From Clostridia bacterium (GTDB lineage: Bacteria; Bacillota; Clostridia; Christensenellales; Aristaeellaceae), in assembly GCA_017412445.1 (NCBI GenBank), contig JAFPYA010000138.1, positions 1 to 7,876 of the forward strand: 7,876 nucleotides of DNA. The letters are read 5' to 3'. The notes beneath the pieces were generated by a model, which did not search any database, was not told the origin of the DNA, and was given only the letters and a program-made list of their open reading frames with translations. The position numbers and the translations under genes were made by a program. Below are positions 1-6,401 of the stretch, one piece after another (positions within the stretch are counted from its first letter, which is position 1; each line of letters starts with the position of its first letter).

Positions 1-1578
1 ATTCTTTGCTTTGGAATACTGATAGGCTTTGGCCTGCTGGGCATGGCGTTTTCCTTTGCGGCGCAATGGTTTGCCGCAAAGGCGAGCGTGGGCTTTGCGG
101 CAAATCTCAGACAGGCTATGTTTGACCATATACAGCGTTTGTCTTATACTGAGCTTGACAGCGCGGGTACAGACACGCTTATAACCCGTATGACCAGCGA
201 CATAAACCAGGTGCAAAACGGCTTGAATCTGGCGCTGAGATTGCTGCTAAGAAGCCCCTTCATAGTGCTGGGCGCGGTCATTATGGCTTTTACGGTAGAC
301 GTAAAAAGCGCGCTCATATTCGCTGCAGTTCTGCCTGTGCTCAGTATTATAGTCTTTGGCATTATGTACAAAAGCATTCCCTTGCTCACAAAATCGCAGA
401 AGGCTTTGGACAAGCTAACTGGCAAAACTCGCGAAAATCTGAGCGGCGTAAGGGTCATTAGAGCGTTCAACAAGGAAAAAGCCGAAACTGACGAGTTCGA
501 TGAGGCAAATGCTGCTGTCACAAAGCTGAACGTAATAGTGGGCAGGCTCAACGCACTTATGAACCCCGCGACCTACCTCGTTATCAATATCGCTACAATC
601 GTACTGATATATGTGGGCGCGCTTCGCGTGGACGGCGGCGCCATAGCGCAAGGCGATCTCGTGGCGCTTTACAACTATATGGCGCAGATAGTGGTTGAGC
701 TTATAAAGCTGGCTTCTCTGATTATTTCCATAAATAAGGCGTTGGCATGCGGAAAGCGCATATCCGCCATGCTTGATATCGAAAGCAGCATGAATTACAA
801 AAATAGCGCTTTACCCGAGCAAATTGTGAACGATACCGCGATAGAATTTGAAAATGTGACGTTCTCCTATAAGGGCTCCGGAGACAGCGCGATTGAGAAC
901 ATAGGCTTTTGCGTGGGCCGCGGTCAGACCGTGGGAGTGATAGGAGGCACTGGCAGCGGCAAAACTACGCTTGTCGATCTGATACCGCGCTTCTACGACG
1001 CAACCTCCGGACGTGTGCTCATTCATGGCATAGACGTAAAGGACTACCCGGAGGGTGAACTCATAAAGCGTGTGGGCGTGGTGCCCCAAAGTGCGCTTTT
1101 ATTCAAAGGCAGCATAAGGGAGAACATGCTCTGGGGCAAGAGCAATGCAACGGACGAAGAGATTTGGGAGGCGCTTGAGGCCGCTCAGGCGGCGGAGGTG
1201 GTAAAGGGTAAGGAGAACGGCCTTGACCACATAATAGAGCAGGGCGGCAGAAATCTTAGCGGCGGCCAGAGGCAAAGGCTTACGATTGCCCGCGCGTTAG
1301 TTAAAAAACCGGAGATACTGATTCTTGACGACTCCGCAAGCGCGCTCGATTTTGCCACAGATTTGAAGTTGCGACGCGCAATTGAGCGCATAAAGGGCAG
1401 CATGACCGTAATCCTAGTTTCCCAGCGCACGTCCTCGGTCAGAAACGCGGACAAGATACTCGTTATGGATGACGGTAAGCTCGTCGGAGACGGCACGCAT
1501 ACCGAGCTCATGCAGTCCTGCGATGTTTACAAGGAGATCTACTATTCTCAGTTCCCGGAGGAGGTGAGCGCCAAATGA
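1..1578 (+). CDS. ABC exporter half-transporter, degenerate-site subunit (TM287/BmrC-like), 5' partial
   Basis: This is a membrane-embedded half-transporter (transmembrane domain fused to an ATPase domain) that should pair with the next gene product to export an unknown substrate. The reading frame is open to base 1 and begins inside what looks like TM2, so about 50-60 N-terminal residues including TM1 lie outside the window; the Met at 43 is internal. Numbering from that Met, hydrophobic segments lie near residues 72-110, 175-195 and 208-228. The ATPase domain shows A-loop Tyr276, Walker A GGTGSGKTT (301-309), Q-loop Gln349, signature LSGGQ (405-409) and Walker B ILILDD (425-430). The catalytic Glu is replaced by Asp430 and the switch His by Gln461. 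These changes are known from the degenerate-site subunit of heterodimeric exporters such as TM287. The C-terminal stretch (KILVMDDGKLVGDGTHTEL, ending EIYYSQF) is also typical of that subfamily. Substrate cannot be predicted; multidrug or peptide export is possible. Confidence 0.95.
   Translation: MLCFGILIGFGLLGMAFSFAAQWFAAKASVGFAANLRQAMFDHIQRLSYTELDSAGTDTLITRMTSDINQVQNGLNLALRLLLRSPFIVLGAVIMAFTVDVKSALIFAAVLPVLSIIVFGIMYKSIPLLTKSQKALDKLTGKTRENLSGVRVIRAFNKEKAETDEFDEANAAVTKLNVIVGRLNALMNPATYLVINIATIVLIYVGALRVDGGAIAQGDLVALYNYMAQIVVELIKLASLIISINKALACGKRISAMLDIESSMNYKNSALPEQIVNDTAIEFENVTFSYKGSGDSAIENIGFCVGRGQTVGVIGGTGSGKTTLVDLIPRFYDATSGRVLIHGIDVKDYPEGELIKRVGVVPQSALLFKGSIRENMLWGKSNATDEEIWEALEAAQAAEVVKGKENGLDHIIEQGGRNLSGGQRQRLTIARALVKKPEILILDDSASALDFATDLKLRRAIERIKGSMTVILVSQRTSSVRNADKILVMDDGKLVGDGTHTELMQSCDVYKEIYYSQFPEEVSAK
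1557..1568 (+). promoter_or_regulatory. Strong Shine-Dalgarno for the second ABC gene
   Basis: The purine-rich run GGAGGAGGTGAG lies inside the 3' end of the first ABC gene and ends six bases before the ATG at 1575. It supports that ATG as the start. Together with the ATGA overlap, it suggests translational coupling that would keep the two subunits at equal dose. Confidence 0.8.
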
Positions 1579-3329
1579 AAAACGGCAAGGCGTCCTCGAT
1601 GATGGTCTTCAAAAAGCTCATGAATACCATAGGCAGATATAAGCTGCTTTTGGCTCTGAGCGTACTGCTCTCGGCGCTCTCCGTGGTTATGCAGCTGTAT
1701 GTGCCAATTCTTTTCGGCGACGCGATAGATTTAATCATCGGAAAGGGAAACGTAAAAATCGATAATGTCCTCCGGACGCTGATTAAAATTGCCATGCTGA
1801 TAGGTTTGGCCGCGCTGTTTACGTGGACGATGAACCTGATAAACAACAAGATTTCGCTCAGCACCGTCAGGGACATACGCGCAAGCGCCATAAGAAAAAT
1901 ACAGGTGCTGCCGCTAAGCTACCTAGACAGCCACGCATCGGGCGATGTGATACAGCGAGTGATAGCTGATACCGATCAGCTTTCCGAAGGCCTTTTGCTG
2001 GGCTTCAACCAGCTCTTCGGCGGTGCGGTAATGATAATCGTTACGCTCATATTCATGTTTTCAAAGGATACATGGATTTCGGTTATGGTCGTTGCGCTTA
2101 CGCCAGTAAGCTTCCTCGTTGCCAAATTCATCGCGGGCAGAACGTTCAACATGTTCAAAAGGCAAACCGAGGCCAGAGGCCGTCAAACCGCCTATATAAA
2201 CGAGATCGTAGGCGGAGAAAAGACGGTCAAGGCCTTCAGGCGCGAGCAGGCCTCGAGCGAAGCGTTTGCTAAGATGAACGGCGAGGTCAGGTATTATTCG
2301 CAAAGGGCCGTATTCTTTTCATCACTTACTAATCCGTCCACACGCTTTGTGAACAATATAATCTATGCGCTTGTGGCTATGGTGGGCGCGCTGAGGATAC
2401 TCTTTAGCCCTGGCAGCCTGAGCGTCGGCGCGCTTACGGTGCTGTTGACATACGCAAACCAGTATATGAAGCCATTCAACGACATAAGCTCGGTAATAAC
2501 CGAGCTCCAAAACGCGCTGGCCTGCGCGGACAGAGTGTTTGAAATAATTGACGCCGAGCCGCAAACTCCCGACGCCGAGAATGAGCTTGATAACGTCAGA
2601 GGCAAGGTGGAGATAAGCAATGTAAGCTTTTCATACGATAAAACGAAAAAGCTCATAGAGGGCTTTTCGCTTGAGGCCGAGCCGGGCACTATGGTTGCGA
2701 TAGTCGGCCCCACAGGCTGCGGTAAGACCACTTTGATAAACCTGCTGATGCGCTTCTACGATGTGGACAAGGGCGAAATCCTTGTTGACGACGCAGGCAT
2801 AATTACGGTCACGCGAAACTCGCTAAGGCGCTCATACGGCATGGTTTTGCAGGAAACCTGGCTTAAGGACGGCACGGTCAGAGAGAACATCGCATTCGGC
2901 AAGCCTGATGCGTCCGACGAAGAAGTAATCGCCGCGGCGAAGGAAGCTCACAGCTGGGAATTCATCCGCCGCATGCCAAAGGGGCTCGATACAATTATAG
3001 ACGACAACAGCCTTAGTCAGGGTCAAAAGCAGCTGCTTTGCATTACCCGCGTAATGCTCTTAAAGCCGCCGATGCTGATACTCGATGAGGCTACATCGAG
3101 CATAGACACGCGCACGGAGCTTATGATCCAGTCCGCGTTCAATAAACTCATGCAGGGCCGAACAAGCTTCATTGTGGCACACCGCCTCTCAACCATACGA
3201 AGCGCCGATGTGATACTGGTGATGAAGGACGGCTCGATAATAGAGCAGGGCAGGCATGAAGACCTGCTCGCCCAAAACGGGTTCTACGCCGGTCTTTACA
3301 ACTCGCAGTTTGTAAATCCTGCACTGTGA
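1575..3329 (+). CDS. ABC exporter half-transporter, catalytic-site subunit (TM288/BmrD-like)
   Basis: A complete 584-residue half-exporter, the usual length for the family, and the partner of the preceding gene. The transmembrane domain occupies roughly residues 20-320, with hydrophobic segments near 24-47, 70-86, 146-163, 166-184 and 260-295. The ATPase domain follows: Walker A GPTGCGKTT (378-386), Q-loop Gln426, Walker B LILDE with catalytic Glu505, and switch His536 (AHRLST). The signature is LSQGQ (480-484) instead of LSGGQ, as in TM288-type subunits. In a head-to-tail dimer this imperfect signature faces the degenerate Walker site of the partner. The intact Walker A, Glu and His face the partner's canonical LSGGQ. 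The start overlaps the upstream stop (ATGA) and has a strong Shine-Dalgarno. A terminator follows 29 bases after the stop codon. Substrate unknown. Confidence 0.96.
   Translation: MKNGKASSMMVFKKLMNTIGRYKLLLALSVLLSALSVVMQLYVPILFGDAIDLIIGKGNVKIDNVLRTLIKIAMLIGLAALFTWTMNLINNKISLSTVRDIRASAIRKIQVLPLSYLDSHASGDVIQRVIADTDQLSEGLLLGFNQLFGGAVMIIVTLIFMFSKDTWISVMVVALTPVSFLVAKFIAGRTFNMFKRQTEARGRQTAYINEIVGGEKTVKAFRREQASSEAFAKMNGEVRYYSQRAVFFSSLTNPSTRFVNNIIYALVAMVGALRILFSPGSLSVGALTVLLTYANQYMKPFNDISSVITELQNALACADRVFEIIDAEPQTPDAENELDNVRGKVEISNVSFSYDKTKKLIEGFSLEAEPGTMVAIVGPTGCGKTTLINLLMRFYDVDKGEILVDDAGIITVTRNSLRRSYGMVLQETWLKDGTVRENIAFGKPDASDEEVIAAAKEAHSWEFIRRMPKGLDTIIDDNSLSQGQKQLLCITRVMLLKPPMLILDEATSSIDTRTELMIQSAFNKLMQGRTSFIVAHRLSTIRSADVILVMKDGSIIEQGRHEDLLAQNGFYAGLYNSQFVNPAL
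2487..2506. repeat. Intragenic perfect hairpin in the second ABC gene
   Basis: AGCTCGGT and ACCGAGCT form a perfect 8-bp stem around an AATA loop, inside the codons between the transmembrane and ATPase domains. No T-tract follows, so it is not an intrinsic terminator. It may be chance, or could slow translation between domains. Confidence 0.4.
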
Positions 3330-3358
3330 TAGACACATTTACCAATTCATTTTTTGTT

Positions 3359-3394
3359 GTCCGCTGCGCAAAAATGCGAAGCGGACGCTTTTTT
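3359..3394 (+). terminator. Intrinsic terminator of the ABC exporter operon
   Basis: A hairpin with a 7-bp outer stem (GTCCGCT at 3359-3365 with AGCGGAC at 3380-3386), one G/A mismatch, a 4-bp inner stem (CGCA with TGCG) and an AAAA loop is followed by six T residues (3389-3394). It starts 29 bases after the stop of the second ABC gene. The other side carries A rather than T on the minus strand, so it should act only on the + strand. Confidence 0.9.
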
Positions 3395-3416
3395 GAGCGT
3401 TTCTTTGCAACTTAAC

Positions 3417-3445
3417 TTGATTATAGACGAATTTAGTGCTATTAT
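3417..3445 (+). promoter_or_regulatory. Sigma-A-like promoter for the dnaD-like operon
   Basis: TTGATT (3417-3422) matches the -35 consensus at four of six bases, and TATTAT (3440-3445) matches the -10 at five of six, with the ideal 17-base spacing. It lies between the exporter terminator and the next start codon. That predicts a leader of about 30 bases. The surroundings are AT-rich compared with the flanking genes. The assignment is by inspection only. Confidence 0.65.
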
Positions 3446-3470
3446 ATAGTTTGGATTATAAGTTGATGAT

Positions 3471-3476
3471 AAGGAG
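3471..3476 (+). promoter_or_regulatory. Ribosome binding site of the dnaD-like gene
   Basis: AAGGAG sits six bases before the ATG at 3483. It favours this start over the in-frame Met codon 12 (3516), which has no comparable site upstream. Confidence 0.8.
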
Positions 3477-3482
3477 CAAATA

Positions 3483-4916
3483 ATGTCGTTTTGCAGCTAC
3501 GCCGAAGGCGACGCAATGCGTGGTACCACGGCAATCGCCAACATGTTCATTATGGAATATCTGCCTTCGGCGCCCGCGGACTACGTAAAGGTGTACCTGT
3601 TCGGTCTGCTTCTGTGCAGACACCCGGAAGTCTGCGAGAGCATGGAAAAGTTGGGCGAGGTGCTGCACCTTGACGATAACACGGTAAAGAATGCCTTCAG
3701 CTATTGGGAGCGCGAAGGCGCTGTGATAAGACAAAGCGACAATCCGCCCACATACAGCTTTATAACTCTTGCCCCCGGCAACGATGGGAGCGACAAAACT
3801 GATGACGGCGTATATGAAAACAGGGATTACATAAAAACCCTGCAATCGATGATGCCTTCTCTTATACTCGAGAACCACGAGCTTCGCATAGCCAACGACT
3901 GGCTGGACACACTGCGATTGGACAAAGACACGGTGTATCTCATGGTGCGAACAGAGGTCGAAAAGCGGGGCAACCGCTTGCCTGCCGCAAAGACGATGTT
4001 CAAGCATCTTGACGAGGTGGCGATCAAGTGGGCCGAGGCGGGCGCTACAAACGTTGAAAAAGCCAGGGAATATTTGGCCAGAAACAGCGCTACAGCTAAC
4101 ACTGCCCGTTCGGTAATTAAGCGCTTCAACCAAAAGCGCGAGCCAACGGTCGACGAGATCGAAATGGCGAGAGTATGGCTCGAGGACTGGAAATATACAG
4201 AGGAGCAGATACTTGCCGCTTGTGAGGAGACCACAAAGGGCGAAAGACCCTCGTTCGCATATTTGAACAGCGTGCTTGAAGGCAAGCGCAATAATCCCGA
4301 CAGCGAGCTTTTTGAAAAGGTCAAGAAGCTCAATACACACCTTATAATCAGCACGCGCCCGTCGCCGTCACAGATAGAATCGCTCAAAGCGTTTTTACAG
4401 ATGGGCTTCGAGTTTGAGGCGATTGAGCAGGCTGCCGTGCAGTGCGGGGAGCACAACCGCAACAGATACGAGGATATAGCAAAAAAACTCACGCAATGGC
4501 AAAAGGCCGGCACGTACACGGTGGCGGATATAGAGGAGGAGCGCAAGCAGCGCAAGTACTTCTCGGATATAATGACCAAGGTGTTTGAAAACGCCGGTAT
4601 AGACAGCAGGGTAACCGACGCAGACCTTAAAACGATAAGGCTCTGGACTGCGCTTATCGACAAAGATGCGGTGCTACTGGCCGCCGAAAGCGCGCACGGC
4701 ACGGACAACCCGATCAAATATATAGACAAGATAATTAAAACCTGGTCCGCGAGCGGCATAAACACGCTCGAGAAGGCGAAGGCGGCCGTTCAGAAAGGCG
4801 CCCCTCAGAAAAAGAACCCGAATAAGATACTGAACGAACGAACGGTAACCGAGGACGAATTCTCAGACGGCTTCTATGCGGACATAATGAACGGTGAAGG
4901 GCTGGACAGCAAATGA
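3483..4916 (+). CDS. DnaD-domain replication initiation/primosome protein with four C-terminal-type repeats
   Basis: Likely a DNA-binding primosome component that helps remodel the origin or restart forks and brings in the helicase loader encoded next door. Residues about 15-96 look like the DnaD/DnaB N-terminal winged helix (hydrophobic helices, the region around NTVKNAFSYWEREGAV, then a beta-hairpin-like YSFITLAP). A polar linker follows. Four units then resemble the DnaD C-terminal domain (DnaB_2/DDBH2) at about 117-198, 207-268, 276-352 and 360-436. The family motif YxxxIxxxW is intact only in the last (Tyr413, Ile417, Trp421); the others read HxxxVxxxW, YxxxVxxxK and DxxxKxxxW. A Lys-rich stretch (438-449) precedes an acidic tail ending at residue 477. 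Bacillus DnaD is about 232 residues with one such domain and Bacillus DnaB about 470 with two, so this protein is unusually repeat-rich. Family assignment is firm; the number of repeats is my reading. Confidence 0.88.
   Translation: MSFCSYAEGDAMRGTTAIANMFIMEYLPSAPADYVKVYLFGLLLCRHPEVCESMEKLGEVLHLDDNTVKNAFSYWEREGAVIRQSDNPPTYSFITLAPGNDGSDKTDDGVYENRDYIKTLQSMMPSLILENHELRIANDWLDTLRLDKDTVYLMVRTEVEKRGNRLPAAKTMFKHLDEVAIKWAEAGATNVEKAREYLARNSATANTARSVIKRFNQKREPTVDEIEMARVWLEDWKYTEEQILAACEETTKGERPSFAYLNSVLEGKRNNPDSELFEKVKKLNTHLIISTRPSPSQIESLKAFLQMGFEFEAIEQAAVQCGEHNRNRYEDIAKKLTQWQKAGTYTVADIEEERKQRKYFSDIMTKVFENAGIDSRVTDADLKTIRLWTALIDKDAVLLAAESAHGTDNPIKYIDKIIKTWSASGINTLEKAKAAVQKGAPQKKNPNKILNERTVTEDEFSDGFYADIMNGEGLDSK
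3500..3572. repeat. Nested inverted repeats at the start of the dnaD-like gene
   Basis: A perfect 10-bp inverted repeat (CGCCGAAGGC at 3500-3509, GCCTTCGGCG at 3563-3572) encloses a perfect 12-bp palindrome, CGTGGTACCACG (3519-3530), within the first 90 coding bases. By rough count under random composition, one or two 12-bp palindromes are expected in a window this size, so the palindrome alone is not significant. Position near the promoter is the only reason to list it. It could be an operator, an mRNA fold, or chance. Confidence 0.35.
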
Positions 4917-5914
4917 CAAGGTCACAGGCCATAGATAAGGCGCTTGAATACTATTCAAAGCGCAGACAGGATGCCGAAAGGCAGCAGGACGAGAGGGAAG
5001 CCAAAGCCGCAAGTGCGATACCTGAATTAAGATCGCTTCTAAGCGAAAGGGCCGCTCTGCCACTGAGCACGCTAAAGCTCGCCATATCGCAGCCCGGCAG
5101 CGCTTCAGACGTCGCCGAACTCATGAGGCAAAAGGGGCTTGAGCTCAACCGGCGCATACGCAAGGCGCTTTCGGAAGCGGGCTTTCCAGAGGACTACATC
5201 TCGATAAAATACGAATGTGAAAACTGCCGCGATACCGGATATGTGCACGGCTCTATGCCACCTGAAATGTGCGCTTGCTTTGAAAAACGCATATTCAGGC
5301 TTATGAACGAGGACAGGAAAAACGGAGCCTTTGGGGCGTGCTTTGAGGACTTCGATGAAAACGCAATCCCTGACAAAGTGCTTGCCGGCGAACGCATACC
5401 GCAGAACACCACGCAAAGGCAGCTGACTTTGCGCGCAAGAGATGTGTGCAGGGCGTACTGTGACCGCTATCCTGAAAACCAAAGCCATGGCTTTATAATT
5501 CACGGCAATGCGGGTCTAGGTAAAACCTTTCTGCTCAGCTGCATGTACAATGAGCTTATCTCTAAGGGCGTAAACGCTATAGCCGTGTCGAGCTATGAGC
5601 TGATGGAAAGAATCCGCTCAAAGTTTTTCCACCTCGAAAACGCAGACGAGGCTTTCGATGAGCTGATAGACGCGGACGCGCTGTTTATAGATGATCTCGG
5701 CGTCGAGCCGATGATGAGGAATACAGAGGAATTTTTGTGCATGCTTCTCAACGCGCGCATGGATTCTCAAAAGCACACGGTTATAACGACGAATCTGATG
5801 CAGGCACAATTGCTTGACAGGTACTCAGAGCGGGTGATGTCACGCCTCGCCGACAGGCGCTACTGGTTCCATCTGCAGCTGCTGGGCGACGACTTGAGGC
5901 GACATGGACAATAA
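4913..5914 (+). CDS. DnaI/DnaC-like AAA+ replicative helicase loader
   Basis: An ATPase expected to bind and load the hexameric replicative helicase onto single-stranded DNA. The 333 residues comprise a charged helical N-terminal region (1-95, probably for helicase contact), a probable zinc cluster (Cys102, Cys105, Cys120, Cys122, within CENCRDTGYV and MCACF), and a C-terminal AAA+ domain. The AAA+ domain shows Walker A GNAGLGKT (198-205), Walker B LFIDD (257-261), a sensor-1-like TTN (292-294), and Arg307 and Arg311 in SERVMSRL as arginine-finger candidates. Length is close to Bacillus DnaI (311). The start overlaps the stop of the DnaD-like gene as ATGA, so the two are probably translationally coupled; only a weak GGTGAAGG lies upstream. 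The pairing with a DnaD-family gene supports chromosomal helicase loading rather than an IS21 IstB role, since no transposase is present. I give no symbol because dnaC and dnaI are used inconsistently across taxa. Confidence 0.93.
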   Translation: MTRSQAIDKALEYYSKRRQDAERQQDEREAKAASAIPELRSLLSERAALPLSTLKLAISQPGSASDVAELMRQKGLELNRRIRKALSEAGFPEDYISIKYECENCRDTGYVHGSMPPEMCACFEKRIFRLMNEDRKNGAFGACFEDFDENAIPDKVLAGERIPQNTTQRQLTLRARDVCRAYCDRYPENQSHGFIIHGNAGLGKTFLLSCMYNELISKGVNAIAVSSYELMERIRSKFFHLENADEAFDELIDADALFIDDLGVEPMMRNTEEFLCMLLNARMDSQKHTVITTNLMQAQLLDRYSERVMSRLADRRYWFHLQLLGDDLRRHGQ

Positions 5915-6395
5915 ACAGCAGGTCTTAGACGCGCTTGAGTGCATGGGCATAAACTACGAAATGTGTTCCCACGCGCCCGTAAATTCTATAGACGACTGCC
6001 GCGCGGCGGAGGAGCAGCTTCACGCGCTGATGCCCAGAAACGTTTTTTTATGCACGACGAACCAAAAGCATTTTGCCCTTTTGCTTATAAGACCCAAGGT
6101 GCCGTTCAGGACGTCACTGATAAGTAAACAGGCAGGCATGTCGCGTTTATCGTTTGCACCTGAAAGCGAAATAAAGCGTCTGCTCGGAACGTATCCGGGC
6201 GCGGTGAGCCCGCTGGGCTTGATATACGACGCGCAGCACGAGGTGAAGCTGATCATGGACAGAGCGCTTTTAAATGAAGAAAGCCTGCTGTTTCATCCGC
6301 TCGACAACGCGTGCTCGCTTAAAATAAATACGGAGGCGTTCACACAAAGGTTTATCGCTCGCCTGGGATACGAAATAAACTTAGTGGACACGTAA
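5904..6395 (+). CDS. ProX/YbaK-family prolyl-tRNA editing protein (PrdX-like)
   Basis: A freestanding editing domain related to the INS domain of prolyl-tRNA synthetase. Known relatives hydrolyse mischarged Ala-tRNA(Pro) or Cys-tRNA(Pro) in the cytoplasm. The 163 residues cover the whole single-domain family. Typical blocks are visible: RNVFLCTTNQKHFALLLI (45-62), SRLSFAP, LLGTYPGAVSPLGLIYD, the strand VKLIMDRALL, and FHPLDNACSLKI near the C-terminus. In relatives the first block usually begins Lys-Asn; here it is Arg45-Asn46, a conservative change at a residue thought to contact the substrate. The reading frame overlaps the loader gene by 11 bases, and only a short GAGG (5896-5899) lies before the ATG. 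Its position in a replication operon gives no clue to function. It could act on Ala-, Cys- or another aminoacyl-tRNA; the sequence alone does not decide. Confidence 0.88.
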   Translation: MDNKQQVLDALECMGINYEMCSHAPVNSIDDCRAAEEQLHALMPRNVFLCTTNQKHFALLLIRPKVPFRTSLISKQAGMSRLSFAPESEIKRLLGTYPGAVSPLGLIYDAQHEVKLIMDRALLNEESLLFHPLDNACSLKINTEAFTQRFIARLGYEINLVDT

Positions 6396-6401
6396 AACAA
6401 A

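Noticed and set aside
43..45. ATG at 43 as the true start of the first ABC gene
   Set aside because: The frame is open to base 1 and encodes hydrophobic residues of a TM2-like segment upstream; starting at 43 would remove TM1 and most of TM2.
3330..3482. Replication origin or DnaA-box cluster beside the initiator gene
   Set aside because: The gap is only 153 bases and I found no TTATCCACA-like sites; it is explained by a terminator, a promoter and a ribosome site.
3456..4340. Long minus-strand open frame (294 codons) opposite the dnaD-like gene
   Set aside because: It is opposite a gene with clear family features, has no recognisable domain and many Cys/His/Arg typical of an antisense shadow, and lacks a convincing ribosome site.
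3827..4765. Minus-strand open frame (312 codons), Ser-rich, opposite the same gene
   Set aside because: Its Ser/Leu-rich composition mirrors the codons of the real gene; it overlaps another minus-strand frame and has no domain or start signal.
3483..5914. Possible prophage replication module (DnaD plus DnaC genes)
   Set aside because: No phage genes, integrase or attachment repeats are nearby, base use matches the neighbours, and the flanks are housekeeping genes (ProX, TrkA, ABC exporter).
4913..5914. IstB transposition helper instead of helicase loader
   Set aside because: IstB shares the AAA+ fold, but no IstA transposase or IS ends are present, and the N-terminal zinc cluster and DnaD-family neighbour fit a loader.
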